From: Bacillota bacterium | GTDB lineage: Bacteria; Bacillota; Clostridia; Acetivibrionales; DSM-1351 | DNA: 64,000 nucleotides | Reading direction: 5' to 3' | Assembly: GCA_023409265.1 (NCBI GenBank) | Contig: JAEYHZ010000030.1 | Span: 1-64,000, forward strand | Shown: positions 26,468-35,379 of the stretch, one piece after another | How positions within the stretch are numbered: the stretch's first letter is position 1 | Layout of the letters: each line of letters starts with the position of its first letter | Made by a program: the position numbers and the translations under genes | Notes under the pieces: model-generated | Seen by the model: the letters and a program-made list of their open reading frames with translations, nothing else | Database searches by the model: none | What the model was told of the DNA's origin: nothing

Positions 26468-27694
26468 ATGAGCAATGTTTTTGATTTATTACAGGAGAGA
26501 GGCTTTCTGGCCCAGGTAACACATGAGGAAGAAGTAAGTAAACTTTTAAGCGAGCAGTCTGTAACTTTCTATATTGGATTTGACCCGACAGCCGACAGTC
26601 TGCATGTAGGTCACTTTTTACAGTTGATGGTAATGGCACACATGCAGCAGGCAGGACACAGGCCTATTGTTCTGATAGGCGGAGGGACCGCAATGGTTGG
26701 TGATCCAAGCGGTAAAAACGATATGAGAAAAATGATGACCAGAGAAATTGTTCAACATAATGTGGACCGATTTAAAACTCAGATTTCAAAATTTATTGAT
26801 TTTTCCAATGATAAAGCAATTATGGTCGATAATGCCGATTGGCTTTTAAATCTGAATTATGTCGAATTCCTGAGAGATGTCGGAGTGCATTTCTCTGTTA
26901 ATAGAATGCTGACTGCAGAATGCTTCAAGAGCAGAATGGAAAAAGGCTTAACTTTCCTTGAGTTTAACTATATGCTGATGCAGAGTTATGACTTTCTGGT
27001 TCTTAACAGAAAATACAACTGCTTGATGGAACTGGGCGGAGATGATCAATGGTCTAATATTCTCGGTGGTCTTGAATTATGCAGAAAGTCCGATGGAAAA
27101 AGTGTATACGGAATGACCTTTACATTGTTAACCACCAGTGAAGGTAAGAAAATGGGTAAAACCGAAAGCGGTGCTGTATGGCTTGATCCTGAAAAGACAT
27201 CACCCTACGAGTTCTACCAGTACTGGAGAAATATAAGTGACAATGATGTGGAGAAATGCCTGGCGCTGCTGACCTTCCTGCCAATGGAGGAAGTAAGAAG
27301 GCTTGGAGCCTTGACTGATGCAGGAATAAATCACGCTAAAGCGATCCTTGCATATGAAGTTACGAAGATAGTACATGGTGAAGCTGAAGCCCTTAAGGCC
27401 AAGGATGCGGCTGAGGCCATATTCGGAGGCAAGGGTAATTCCGAAAACATACCTTTTATTGAAGTAAAGGCATCTGAACTTGAAGCAGGGATAAAAATAA
27501 CGGATTTGCTGACACTTGCTGAACTGACACCTTCCAAAAGTGAAGCAAGAAGAGCTGTTCAGCAGGGTGGAGTTGCTCTGAATGAAAATAAGATAACAAG
27601 TTTTGACTATACAGTAGGTATGGGAGATCTAATAGACGGGGAAATGATGCTTCAGAAGGGTAAAAAGAGCTTTGTAAAAATTAAGGTGGTTTAG
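26468..27694 (+). CDS. tyrS: Tyrosyl-tRNA synthetase
   Basis: Charges tRNA-Tyr. The 408-residue protein has the class I HIGH motif as HVGH in PTADSLHVGHFLQ, the KMSKS loop as KMGKT, and a C-terminal S4-type RNA-binding domain (SEARRAVQQGGVALNENKI). The HIGH/KMGKT pattern and length place it in the TyrZ-like branch. ATG 26468 follows GAGGAG; an in-frame ATG at 26450 has no ribosome site. A terminator follows at 27802. Control is by the T-box leader. Confidence 0.96.
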   Translation: MSNVFDLLQERGFLAQVTHEEEVSKLLSEQSVTFYIGFDPTADSLHVGHFLQLMVMAHMQQAGHRPIVLIGGGTAMVGDPSGKNDMRKMMTREIVQHNVDRFKTQISKFIDFSNDKAIMVDNADWLLNLNYVEFLRDVGVHFSVNRMLTAECFKSRMEKGLTFLEFNYMLMQSYDFLVLNRKYNCLMELGGDDQWSNILGGLELCRKSDGKSVYGMTFTLLTTSEGKKMGKTESGAVWLDPEKTSPYEFYQYWRNISDNDVEKCLALLTFLPMEEVRRLGALTDAGINHAKAILAYEVTKIVHGEAEALKAKDAAEAIFGGKGNSENIPFIEVKASELEAGIKITDLLTLAELTPSKSEARRAVQQGGVALNENKITSFDYTVGMGDLIDGEMMLQKGKKSFVKIKVV

Positions 27695-27801
27695 GAAGCT
27701 CCCATAAGTCCCGGATATGACAAAAAGCTATTATTTCTAATTCGATGTTAACAATGTGATGAATGGTTTTAATAAAATTTATATTAACTGAAATACAAAA
27801 G

Positions 27802-27832
27802 GGCTGTAGCATGTGCTGCAGTCTTTTTTTCT
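27802..27832 (+). terminator. Terminator of tyrS
   Basis: GGCTGTAGCA and TGCTGCAGTC form a 10-bp stem with G-U pairs, followed by TTTTTTTC. The 170 bp from here to the coat-type genes are AT-rich with no clear feature. Confidence 0.85.
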
Positions 27833-28002
27833 TGTGTGCTTCCAATTTCTCCCGACCCTAAAAAGCTCAACAGGTATTTATCACTGAATAAATTTAATGA
27901 AATAAATATTAATTAGGAATATGAAAAATAAAAATGTGGAAAATAAATATAATTCAATAAATATTTATTGGAGGCTACTATTTGAATCGAAGGAGGATTT
28001 GT

Positions 28003-28197
28003 ATGACACTTACAAGTAAAGAACTAATGCTGATTCAGGATAATATCAGTATGTGCGAGGACAATATCAAGTACTTGCAGGGCTGTGCCCAGCTGGCTTC
28101 AGACAGTCAGGTAAAAAATCTTTGCAATAAGCTGGCTAGCGATGAAAAAAACAATTTACAGATACTAATGAAGCATATTAACACGGCTGGACAATAA
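28003..28197 (+). CDS. Small spore-coat-type helical protein
   Basis: A 64-residue protein, almost entirely helical, starting MTLTSKELMLIQDNISMCED and containing two Cys. The pattern (SKELMLIQD, then a second helix KNLCNKLASDEKNN) fits the small CotF-like or ferritin-like coat proteins found in pairs in Clostridia. A perfect AGGAGG lies 7 nt before ATG 28003. The next gene, 17 bp downstream, is of the same type. A spore role is inferred from family resemblance. Confidence 0.7.
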   Translation: MTLTSKELMLIQDNISMCEDNIKYLQGCAQLASDSQVKNLCNKLASDEKNNLQILMKHINTAGQ

Positions 28198-28214
28198 AAA
28201 AAAGGAGGGAAATT

Positions 28215-28484
28215 ATGGCTAATTTAACAGATAAAGAAATAATGGCATCCATTTTGGGTGAACACAAGCTGGCAGCCTCATCTCTGACAAATCTTATACT
28301 GGAAAGTGTTAACCCTACAGTGAGAAATGATGCTGAAAACATTCTGACCAAAACCTTTGATGCTCAGAAGCAGGTATTTGACGTCATGACACAAAAAGGT
28401 TGGTATTCAGTACAAAATGCAAATCAGCAGGAGATATCTTCGGCGCAGCAAAAAATAAAAAATATTCAGTCTCAAATGTCATAA
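28215..28484 (+). CDS. CotF-type spore coat protein
   Basis: An 89-residue protein with MANLTDKEIMASILGEHKLA, a central helix NPTVRNDAENILTKTFDAQK and the Tyr/Trp-containing DVMTQKGWYSVQNA, the usual layout of CotF-family coat proteins. It ends in a Gln-rich helix. AAGGAGGG lies 6 nt before ATG 28215. It is paired with the gene at 28003 and followed by a terminator, so the two form a short operon probably expressed in sporulation. Confidence 0.8.
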   Translation: MANLTDKEIMASILGEHKLAASSLTNLILESVNPTVRNDAENILTKTFDAQKQVFDVMTQKGWYSVQNANQQEISSAQQKIKNIQSQMS

Positions 28485-28499
28485 AAAACAAATTGATAT

Positions 28500-28537
28500 A
28501 CAGGGCAGCTTACAGAAATGTAACTGCCTTGTTTTTA
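28500..28537 (+). terminator. Terminator of coat-protein pair
   Basis: ACAGGGCAG-CTTAC and GTAA-CTGCCTTGT form a 13-bp stem with one bulge, followed by TTTTT. Confidence 0.8.
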
Positions 28538-28607
28538 TTAGCAGGGAAGTATGAACTTTTTACAAAAGCGAATGTTAAAATACTTAGATTTATGTTCCAA
28601 TACAATG

Positions 28608-28793
28608 TACCCTCTATTGACAATGTACAACACGCCTCACGCCGGCTATTTTGCCACTTTTCTTTGTTGTCGTCCTTGCCTTGCGACAAGGCGAAGAGGC
28701 GAAGAAAGGCTTTGTGCCTTTCAAGCGGCTTCAACGTAGCTGCAGGGCAAATTCGCCACTCAAAAACGTATTGTAAATTGTTAATAGAGGGTA
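28608..28793 (+). mobile_element. Family A MITE-like element, copy 3 (internally deleted)
   Basis: A 186-bp copy with both inverted ends and flanking TA intact. Compared with the copy at 25289 it lacks about 90 bp between two CTTGC-type blocks, as expected from deletion between short repeats. It lies upstream of the murA 5' half. Confidence 0.85.
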
Positions 28794-28961
28794 TAGTAAC
28801 AAAATAAATTAAAAAGCATAAAATGATAGTGCAGGGGCATAGGAAACATATATATCTGCATTTTTTATTTTTTTATTGTTTTTACTACATACACATGAAA
28901 CTAAAAATAATATATTTTAGATATTTATACTTCAGGTTCAATAATTTAAGGAGGGAAAGTC

Positions 28962-29042
28962 GTGCAATTACAATCATCAAGAATGTCCCAGCGTGACGGA
29001 GGTGTATTATATTATGAACAAAATAATAGTCAGGGGAGGTAA
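28962..29042 (+). CDS. Possible 26-residue leader ORF overlapping murA start
   Basis: GTG 28962 follows a strong AAGGAGGGA ribosome site at 5-6 nt. It opens a 26-codon frame (QLQSSRMSQRDGGVLYYEQN, then NSQGR) that ends at TAA 29040, 29 bp inside murA in another frame. The murA ribosome site GGAGG lies within it, so translation may be coupled. I do not recognise the peptide. It could also be chance. Confidence 0.4.
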   Translation: MQLQSSRMSQRDGGVLYYEQNNSQGR

Positions 29043-29370
29043 AAAGCTGAAGGGTGAAATAGGTATAGAAGGGGCAAAAAATTCTGTATTGCCGATACTG
29101 GCAGCTACTATACTAAACAGGGGAGAGAATATAATTAAAAACTGTCCGGTGTTCAGTGATGTTGAAGTAATCCTTGATATTCTAAAAACCATTGGCTGCA
29201 AAGTAAAAGTAGAAGATAATGTCGCAATAATCGATTCGTCAACAATATCTTCTACAGTTGTACCTGAAAGTCTGGCTTCAGAGATGAGATCTTCTATAAT
29301 ATTGATGGGACCTCTTCTGGCAAGAGAAGGAAAAGTTACTATAAGCTATCCGGGTGAGTGTGTTACTTAA
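29014..29370 (+). pseudogene. murA: murA 5' portion (split UDP-GlcNAc enolpyruvyl transferase)
   Basis: This frame encodes residues 1-114 of MurA, the first committed enzyme of peptidoglycan synthesis. The substrate-binding Lys22-Asn23 (EGAKNS) and Arg92 (EMRSSI) are present. It runs normally to ISYPG at the start of the active-site loop, then reads ECVT and stops. The remaining residues, from the next Gly onward, are at 40594-41541. The frame has no internal damage. ATG 29014 has GGAGG upstream. It could be a split gene, a two-subunit enzyme or a recent disruption. Confidence 0.9.
29348..29356 (+). repeat. Left junction repeat of split murA (attL-like)
   Basis: ATCCGGGTG, identical to 40619-40627 and in the same orientation and reading frame. 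The interval-side flank AGTGTGTTACTTAAG is, as a reverse complement, similar to the interval-side flank at the right junction (AATAAGGTAACGC). Confidence 0.75.
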
Positions 29371-29400
29371 GCAGGATTTGCATCTTTACTTAACTGATCC

Positions 29401-29814
29401 TTAAGCCTTTTTCTGCTTTTTCAACTCAATATGCATTTTTCTAAATTGCAGGGCTTTTCTTATTTTGTTGATCAAAACAAATTTATTTGTATGGTTCAGA
29501 GGTTTAAAGATAAAATCGTAGATATCATACTGAAAAACTTTTTCAATATCCTCATTTTCTATTCCTGATGCAATGATTATGGGTATTTCCTTATAAAACG
29601 GGGTTTTTGAAAATTCCTCCAGAAAACCGTAGCCATTCAGAACCGGCATTACCATGTCAAGTATGATAATATCAACATTTCTGCTTTCAACCATATCCAG
29701 AGCTTCTCTACCGTTTAGTGCCGAGATTATGTTTACACGTTCTTTGTAAAGATAATTTCTTAGAATAGCGTTGTCTAATACATTATCGTCTGTTACAAGA
29801 ATAGTACTAATCAT
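29401..29814 (-). CDS. CheY-like single-domain response regulator
   Basis: A 137-residue stand-alone receiver domain. The acidic pocket is TDDN near the start, the phosphorylatable Asp is in IIILDMVMPVLNG, the Ser/Thr switch position is IIIASG and the conserved Lys is in FKPLN. A short basic tail (KKQKK) follows and no output domain is present. AAAAGGAG lies upstream of ATG 29814. It sits just inside the left end of the DNA separating the murA halves, in reverse orientation. The partner kinase is not in the window. Confidence 0.88.
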   Translation of the reverse strand: MISTILVTDDNVLDNAILRNYLYKERVNIISALNGREALDMVESRNVDIIILDMVMPVLNGYGFLEEFSKTPFYKEIPIIIASGIENEDIEKVFQYDIYDFIFKPLNHTNKFVLINKIRKALQFRKMHIELKKQKKA

Positions 29815-30099
29815 AAGAACTCCTTTTAAATTAAAGTTAAATATGTGTTAATTTATACACCTTTATTCTATGCTTGTCTTGAAATACCCTTTAATAAATA
29901 CTTAAAAAAAGTATCAAATTTTGTAGAAAAAAATGTTAATAGTTCACAAAAAGAATATAGGCAAACATTCCCTTTATTTGTTTGCTGCTTTATATATGGC
30001 TATGTTATAATGATTTTTGTAACAAAACAAAAAGAAAAAATTTGGACCTATAAATGCCTTCTTAAGATATGTTTGTGCTTGGCATTTTAGGAGGATTTT

Positions 30100-30210
30100 G
30101 TGTCAGGAGGCCAATTTCACAGTAATAATTTGTTTATTAATAGTCGGACTTTAAAGTTTGACTTTGGAAAATTTAACGCAGTATGGCGCAAAATCCGCCA
30201 GAATTATTAG
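30100..30210 (+). CDS. Possible 36-residue small protein
   Basis: GTG 30100 follows AGGAGG at 5 nt and opens a 36-codon frame (SGGQFHSNNLFINSRTLKFD, then FGKFNAVWRKIRQNY) ending at TAG 30208, just upstream of the sigma factor gene. A TATAAT lies near 30006. The peptide is basic and not recognised. The rest of 29815-30254 shows no credible gene; an 81-codon frame at 29845 lacks support. Confidence 0.35.
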   Translation: MSGGQFHSNNLFINSRTLKFDFGKFNAVWRKIRQNY

Positions 30211-30254
30211 TGCAATGAGCTCTTAGGCAGGCTTTAAAAGAAAGTAGGATCAAA

Positions 30255-30851
30255 ATGGGATTTGATATGGAAAATAGATTGCTGACCAAAGCGCGGCAGG
30301 GTAATGTACAGGCATTTGAGGAACTTTCCGGCAGCTACTATACCAAAGTATACAACATATGCTACAGAATGTTGAATAATCCTGAGGATGCAAGTGAGCA
30401 GGCTCAGGAGACATTTATCAAAGCATTCAGATACATAAGGGATTTTAAGGGAAATTGCTCTTTTTCAACCTGGATATATCGTATTGCGACAAATACATGC
30501 CTTGATTTTATCAGAAAAAATAAGAATAAGAACACCATTTCAATGGAACAGGAGACCTTTGAAGAGCTTACTGTAAAAGACAGACTCATTTCGAATTCTC
30601 CAGGCCCCGAAAAAATTGCTGAAAATAATGCTCAGAGAGAAGCAATAAAAAAGGCATTGTCTCAAATGAATGAGAAAAACAGAATGATAATCATTCTTAG
30701 AGATTTCAGGGGACTTAGCTATGAGCAGATAGCAGAGACCTTGGAAACACCTGTGGGCACGGTTAAGTCCCGTATCAGCAGAGCAAGGTCGGAATTAAGA
30801 GAATTGTTGTGTCAGGATAAGGAACATTTATTTATGGATTACGTCAAATAG
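30255..30851 (+). CDS. ECF-type RNA polymerase sigma factor
   Basis: A 198-residue group 4 sigma factor. Region 2 is visible as DASEQAQETFIKAFRYIRDF then STWIYRIATNTCLDFIRK, and region 4 as IIILRDFRGLSYEQIAETLE then PVGTVKSRISRAR. It would recruit RNA polymerase to its own regulon when released by the anti-sigma factor encoded immediately downstream. AGGA lies 7 nt before ATG 30255. The inducing signal is unknown. Confidence 0.93.
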   Translation: MGFDMENRLLTKARQGNVQAFEELSGSYYTKVYNICYRMLNNPEDASEQAQETFIKAFRYIRDFKGNCSFSTWIYRIATNTCLDFIRKNKNKNTISMEQETFEELTVKDRLISNSPGPEKIAENNAQREAIKKALSQMNEKNRMIIILRDFRGLSYEQIAETLETPVGTVKSRISRARSELRELLCQDKEHLFMDYVK

Positions 30852-30871
30852 TATTGAAAGGAGGGATAACC

Positions 30872-32071
30872 ATGAATTTCTGTGAAGAAAGCGATTTATA
30901 TATTTCACTGTACATTGATGATCTATTGGAAGAATCAGATAAGAAAGAATTTGAAAAGCACTTGGATGAATGTCCGAAATGCGCTCAGAAACTCAAGGAA
31001 CAGTCTTTTATCGCACAGATGTGCAAAGACGATGAAGATATGCCTTTACCGGAAGACTTTTCTTCATCTCTCCATTCCAAACTTATAGAAGTAAGCGAAA
31101 AAGAGTACAATAATAAGAAAAAAATATTTATTTTCAATAAAAAGATTATGGCTGGGTTATCCACGGCTGCGGTAGTTGTTATCTCACTTCTAGCCTACAA
31201 CCTGCTTCCTGGTTTGAATGCAGGGTTTGATAAAACCGGCAGCCTCAGCGGCAGTGCCCAGCCGGAAGCTGCTGCAGCACCGGCTACGACTGGCTCAGTG
31301 GCTAAATATGGTGAGAGTACTGCCTCGGGCAGCGCAAGTAGTGATTTAATTGATGAAGGTGCTTCAATAGGCTCTGTTAACACTGATTCCTCCTCACAGG
31401 CGCTGCAAAAGGCAAAAGAGGATGAAAAGGGCGCGCCTGCAGCTGACAAAAGTACCAGTGAATCCGGAAACTCGGAAGAGAGAAAGCCTACAGTCACAAA
31501 AAAGGTGGTACCTGACATCAAGTATAAAAGCGAAAGTGTTCCCGAGGGAACCGACAGCAGCAGTTTGAAGACAACCATGTGCCTGGCAATGGCTGATGAG
31601 ACTGAAAATAATGCACCTCAGTATTTTACAAATTATGTTGAGATGGATCTCTCTGTTTCATCAGCTGAAGCGGAAATGGATAAACTAAAACAATTTATGG
31701 CTGATTATGGTGCTGCAGAGGAAAGTTCAGGTATGTTAAACGGGTTTACCGCCAATACAAATGACGCGTCGGCATATATTGAGTACTCCATACCCCTAAG
31801 TTTATACGGTTCACTGCAGAGTGAAGCATTATTAAAATATAAGCTGGAATTAAAAGCAAAAACTGATATAATAAAAGATAATATTACTGAAGACTACAAT
31901 GAATTAACAAACCAAAAAATTGATATTGAAAACAAAATAAGCGAAGCCCTGAAAAAGGGTGAAGATACATCAACTTTTGAAGCGGAAAAGTCAACCTTGA
32001 TTAAAAAGATAAACGAGCTTACAGCTAAAAATCAAATGATAACAGTCAGGATATTTTTCGTGAAAAAGTAA
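30872..32071 (+). CDS. Membrane anti-sigma factor with zinc-binding domain
   Basis: A 399-residue protein probably controlling the adjacent ECF sigma factor. The N-terminus has the HxxxCxxC zinc anti-sigma motif (EKHLDECPKCAQKL). A single membrane helix follows near residues 95-115 (MAGLSTAAVVVISLLAYNLL), then an outer part with a Ser/Ala-rich linker and a DUF4349-like domain with a coiled coil (NKISEALKKGEDTSTFEAEK). AAGGAGG lies 8 nt before ATG 30872; the gene starts 20 bp after the sigma gene ends. Confidence 0.88.
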   Translation: MNFCEESDLYISLYIDDLLEESDKKEFEKHLDECPKCAQKLKEQSFIAQMCKDDEDMPLPEDFSSSLHSKLIEVSEKEYNNKKKIFIFNKKIMAGLSTAAVVVISLLAYNLLPGLNAGFDKTGSLSGSAQPEAAAAPATTGSVAKYGESTASGSASSDLIDEGASIGSVNTDSSSQALQKAKEDEKGAPAADKSTSESGNSEERKPTVTKKVVPDIKYKSESVPEGTDSSSLKTTMCLAMADETENNAPQYFTNYVEMDLSVSSAEAEMDKLKQFMADYGAAEESSGMLNGFTANTNDASAYIEYSIPLSLYGSLQSEALLKYKLELKAKTDIIKDNITEDYNELTNQKIDIENKISEALKKGEDTSTFEAEKSTLIKKINELTAKNQMITVRIFFVKK

Positions 32072-32086
32072 GGCTGGAGGGCATTA

Positions 32087-34777
32087 ATGAACCCGGAAAA
32101 GATAATGATTGTTGACGGAAACAGTATACTAAACAGGGCATTTTACGGTCTGAGCAGAAATGCCATGCTGACAACCTCGGAAGGCTTGCACACAAATGCA
32201 GTATTTGGGTTTATAAACATACTGACAAAATATCTTGCTGAAGAGTCACCAAGCTATTTGTGTGTGGCTTTCGATATGAAGCAGCCCACATTCAGACATT
32301 TGGAGTATGACCAGTATAAGGCGCAGAGAAAGGGAATGCCCGATGAATTGGCAGTCCAGGTACCTATAATAAAACAGGTTCTGGATGCCATGAATATAAA
32401 AAGAATTGAGACTCCAGGCTTCGAGGCTGATGATATTCTGGGGTCTATTTCGTTGTGTGCCGAAGAAAATGGTATGGAAGCTATTCTTCTGACCGGTGAC
32501 AGGGATTCCCTGCAGCTGGCCTCTGAAACTACCAGAATCAAGCTTCCTGTTACAAGGGGAAATAAGACCGAAACCGACGAGTACGATTATCAGAAAGTAG
32601 TAGAGAAATACGGAGTAACACCCGCTATGATGATCGATGTCAAAGGCCTGATGGGTGATGCTTCGGACAATATTCCGGGGGTACCTGGAATAGGTGAGAA
32701 GACAGCTCTTGACCTTATACAGAAGTTCCACAGTATAGAGGAATTGTACCAAAATATTGATAAGGTTGAGAAAAAAGGCGTCAGAGAAAAGCTTGAAGCC
32801 AATAAGGAACTTGCTTTTCTTAGTAAAAGACTTGCAACTATCGAAAGAAAAATGCCCTGCATTTCCGATCTGCAGCAGTACCGCAGGACTGATTTCGATA
32901 AGGAAAAACTATATAGCATATTTAAAAAACTTGAATTCAAAACCTTTATTGAAAAGTTTGGATTAAGTGATACACCGATGGTTGAAGCAACAGAGGCACT
33001 TAATATTGAACATGTTGAGGTAGACACTGTCGGTGAGTTGGAATCCTGTATTGAAGCTGTAAAAGCAAGTAAAAAGCTGGCAATATATTATCATACGGAT
33101 CCAACGGACAACAAAATGGATGATCTCTGCATATATGCCTGTAATGCTGATTATGCTCCGGCAGTTATGGTATTTACCCCTGAGTTTACAAGCACTGCAG
33201 CAATACATGTTATGAGGGATATACTTGAGACACCGGAAATAAAAAAATACGGACATGACCTTAAAAAATTCATTAAATTTTGCAAGGCACAGGGTATAGA
33301 ACTAAAAGGAATCGCTTTCGATACCATGATAGGAGCATATATCCTTGAGCCTACTAGAAACAGCTACACAATTTCCGAACTTGCCGGAGAAAATCTTCAG
33401 AAAAGTATCCTGCCTGCAGAAATATTATATGATAAGCATGGAAGAAAGCTGCAGCAAGGACTTGACGTTAATCCTTCCACGGTGTGTGCCGCATGCGTTA
33501 CGGCAATATATAATCTTGTAGAAAAATATACCCCGATAATTGAAGGCAATGGTCAGCATGAGCTGTTCTATGATATAGAGCTTCCATTGGTCGAAGTTCT
33601 GGCAGATATGGAGCAGTGGGGCTTTAAAGTTGATATTGAAGGCTTAAAGGCCTACTCAAGAGAACTTGACTCAAGGCTTGTTATTCTGGAAAACGAAATA
33701 TATATGCAGGCGGGGGAGAATTTTAACATTAATTCACCAAAGCAATTGGGAAGCATTTTGTTCGAAAAGCTGGGCCTGCCGGCTATAAAGAAAACAAAGA
33801 CAGGCTATTCAACCGATGCGGAAGTTCTGGAGCAGCTGTCCCAAAAGCATGAGATTGTAGCAAGAATACTTGAATACAGATCTTTAATGAAACTAAAATC
33901 TACCTATGCCGATGGTTTATTGGCAATACTTGATAATGAGACCTGCAAAATACATTCAAGCTTTAATCAAACTGTAACCGCAACAGGCAGAATAAGCAGT
34001 ACAGAGCCTAATTTGCAAAATATTCCTATCAAGCTTGAAATGGGCAGAAAAATAAGGAAGGTTTTTATTCCATCAGATGAAAATTATTTATTGCTGGATG
34101 CCGACTATTCACAGATTGAACTAAGAGTTCTGGCACATATAACAGGAGACAGCAATATGATATCCGCGTTCAGTAATAACGAGGATATTCATACTACTAC
34201 AGCTTCAAAGGTATTTGGTATTCCGGCTGAAGAAGTTACTTCACTTATGAGATCCAGAGCCAAGGCGGTTAATTTCGGTATTGTTTATGGTATTGGCGAC
34301 TTCAGCCTATCAAAAGATATCGGTGTTACCAGAAAAGAAGCTAAAAAGTATATTGACGATTATCTTGCCAAGTATTCCAAGGTTAAGGAATATATGAGCG
34401 ATACTGTTGCAAAAGGAAAGGAACTGGGCTTTGTGACAACCCTGTTCAACAGAAGAAGGTATCTCCCTGAGCTGAAATCAAGCAACTTCAATATGAGGTC
34501 TTTTGGAGAAAGAGTAGCCATGAATACCCCTATTCAGGGAAGTGCCGCAGATATCATTAAGATATCAATGGTTAAGGTCTATAACGAACTGAAAAAAAGA
34601 AAACTGAAGTCAAGACTTATTCTTCAGGTTCATGACGAACTTATAGTTGAAACCGAAAAAAGCGAACTTGAAGAGGTTTCAAAGCTGTTGAAGGAATGTA
34701 TGGAAAATGCAGTGAAACTAAAGGTTCCAATGACTGTTGAGGTAAAGAGTGGTGAAAGCTGGTATGAAACAAAGTAG
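32087..34777 (+). CDS. polA: DNA polymerase I
   Basis: Repair and Okazaki-fragment polymerase, 896 residues. The N-terminal 5'-3' exonuclease (IMIVDGNSILNRAFYGL, DRDSLQLAS, GDASDNIPGVPGIGEKTA) is complete. The central 3'-5' exonuclease fold has lost the metal-binding DxE motif (KLAIYYHTDPTDNK where it should be), so proofreading is probably absent. Polymerase motifs A (DADYSQIELRVLAHITGD), B (RAKAVNFGIVYGIG) and C (LQVHDELIVE) are intact. GGAGG lies 6-7 nt before ATG 32087. coaE overlaps its end. Confidence 0.96.
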   Translation: MNPEKIMIVDGNSILNRAFYGLSRNAMLTTSEGLHTNAVFGFINILTKYLAEESPSYLCVAFDMKQPTFRHLEYDQYKAQRKGMPDELAVQVPIIKQVLDAMNIKRIETPGFEADDILGSISLCAEENGMEAILLTGDRDSLQLASETTRIKLPVTRGNKTETDEYDYQKVVEKYGVTPAMMIDVKGLMGDASDNIPGVPGIGEKTALDLIQKFHSIEELYQNIDKVEKKGVREKLEANKELAFLSKRLATIERKMPCISDLQQYRRTDFDKEKLYSIFKKLEFKTFIEKFGLSDTPMVEATEALNIEHVEVDTVGELESCIEAVKASKKLAIYYHTDPTDNKMDDLCIYACNADYAPAVMVFTPEFTSTAAIHVMRDILETPEIKKYGHDLKKFIKFCKAQGIELKGIAFDTMIGAYILEPTRNSYTISELAGENLQKSILPAEILYDKHGRKLQQGLDVNPSTVCAACVTAIYNLVEKYTPIIEGNGQHELFYDIELPLVEVLADMEQWGFKVDIEGLKAYSRELDSRLVILENEIYMQAGENFNINSPKQLGSILFEKLGLPAIKKTKTGYSTDAEVLEQLSQKHEIVARILEYRSLMKLKSTYADGLLAILDNETCKIHSSFNQTVTATGRISSTEPNLQNIPIKLEMGRKIRKVFIPSDENYLLLDADYSQIELRVLAHITGDSNMISAFSNNEDIHTTTASKVFGIPAEEVTSLMRSRAKAVNFGIVYGIGDFSLSKDIGVTRKEAKKYIDDYLAKYSKVKEYMSDTVAKGKELGFVTTLFNRRRYLPELKSSNFNMRSFGERVAMNTPIQGSAADIIKISMVKVYNELKKRKLKSRLILQVHDELIVETEKSELEEVSKLLKECMENAVKLKVPMTVEVKSGESWYETK

Positions 34778-35375
34778 TAGTTCCGTCGTACTGGGAGTAA
34801 CCGGTGGCATTGGCAGTGGTAAAAGCACAGTAAGCCGGATACTGGAGGAAATGGGTGCGTTTATCATTGATGCCGATATTATCAGCAAACAAGTTGTAAT
34901 GCCGGGTGAAAAGGCTCTGCAAGAACTGACAGAGACTTTTGGCATCGATATAGTCGATGATCGGGGGCAGCTTAAGCGTAAGAAACTGGCTGAGCTGGTT
35001 TTCAACGATCAGGAAAAACTTAAGAAATTAAATGCCATAGTGCATAAATATGTGACCGAAAGAATAAAAGATAATGTGAAAGAACAGCTGACAAATAAAA
35101 CAGAGGTAATTGTTATAGATGCTCCCATACCTGTTAAAAATGGGTTTCTGGACCAATGTCACCGGATTTGGACAGTAACTGCAGACAGAGAGCTTCGGAT
35201 TAAAAGAATTATGGAACGAAACGGCATGACATATGAAGAGGCTGTTTCAAGAATTAATTCCCAGATGAAGGAGCAGGAATACATTGCTATTGCCGATACT
35301 GTAATAACAAATAACGACGATTACTCTCACTTGAAAGAGGAAGTTCAAAGTCAGTTATCCAGGCTGTTAGGGTGA
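34764..35375 (+). CDS. coaE: Dephospho-CoA kinase
   Basis: Last step of coenzyme A synthesis: ATP-dependent phosphorylation of dephospho-CoA. The 203-residue protein has the P-loop GVTGGIGSGKSTVSR, DADIISKQVV and the lid RIKRIMERNGMTYEEAVSRI. ATG 34764 overlaps the end of polA by 14 bp, suggesting translational coupling; an upstream in-frame GTG at 34749 is possible. The lytic transglycosylase gene follows after 4 bp, so polA-coaE-SLT form one operon. Confidence 0.94.
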   Translation: MKQSSSSVVLGVTGGIGSGKSTVSRILEEMGAFIIDADIISKQVVMPGEKALQELTETFGIDIVDDRGQLKRKKLAELVFNDQEKLKKLNAIVHKYVTERIKDNVKEQLTNKTEVIVIDAPIPVKNGFLDQCHRIWTVTADRELRIKRIMERNGMTYEEAVSRINSQMKEQEYIAIADTVITNNDDYSHLKEEVQSQLSRLLG

Positions 35376-35379
35376 TTTT

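Noticed and set aside
29845..30090. An 81-codon frame downstream of the receiver-domain gene
   Set aside because: It has no ribosome site, a composition of Phe/Cys/Tyr/Lys typical of random AT-rich DNA, and no recognisable domain.
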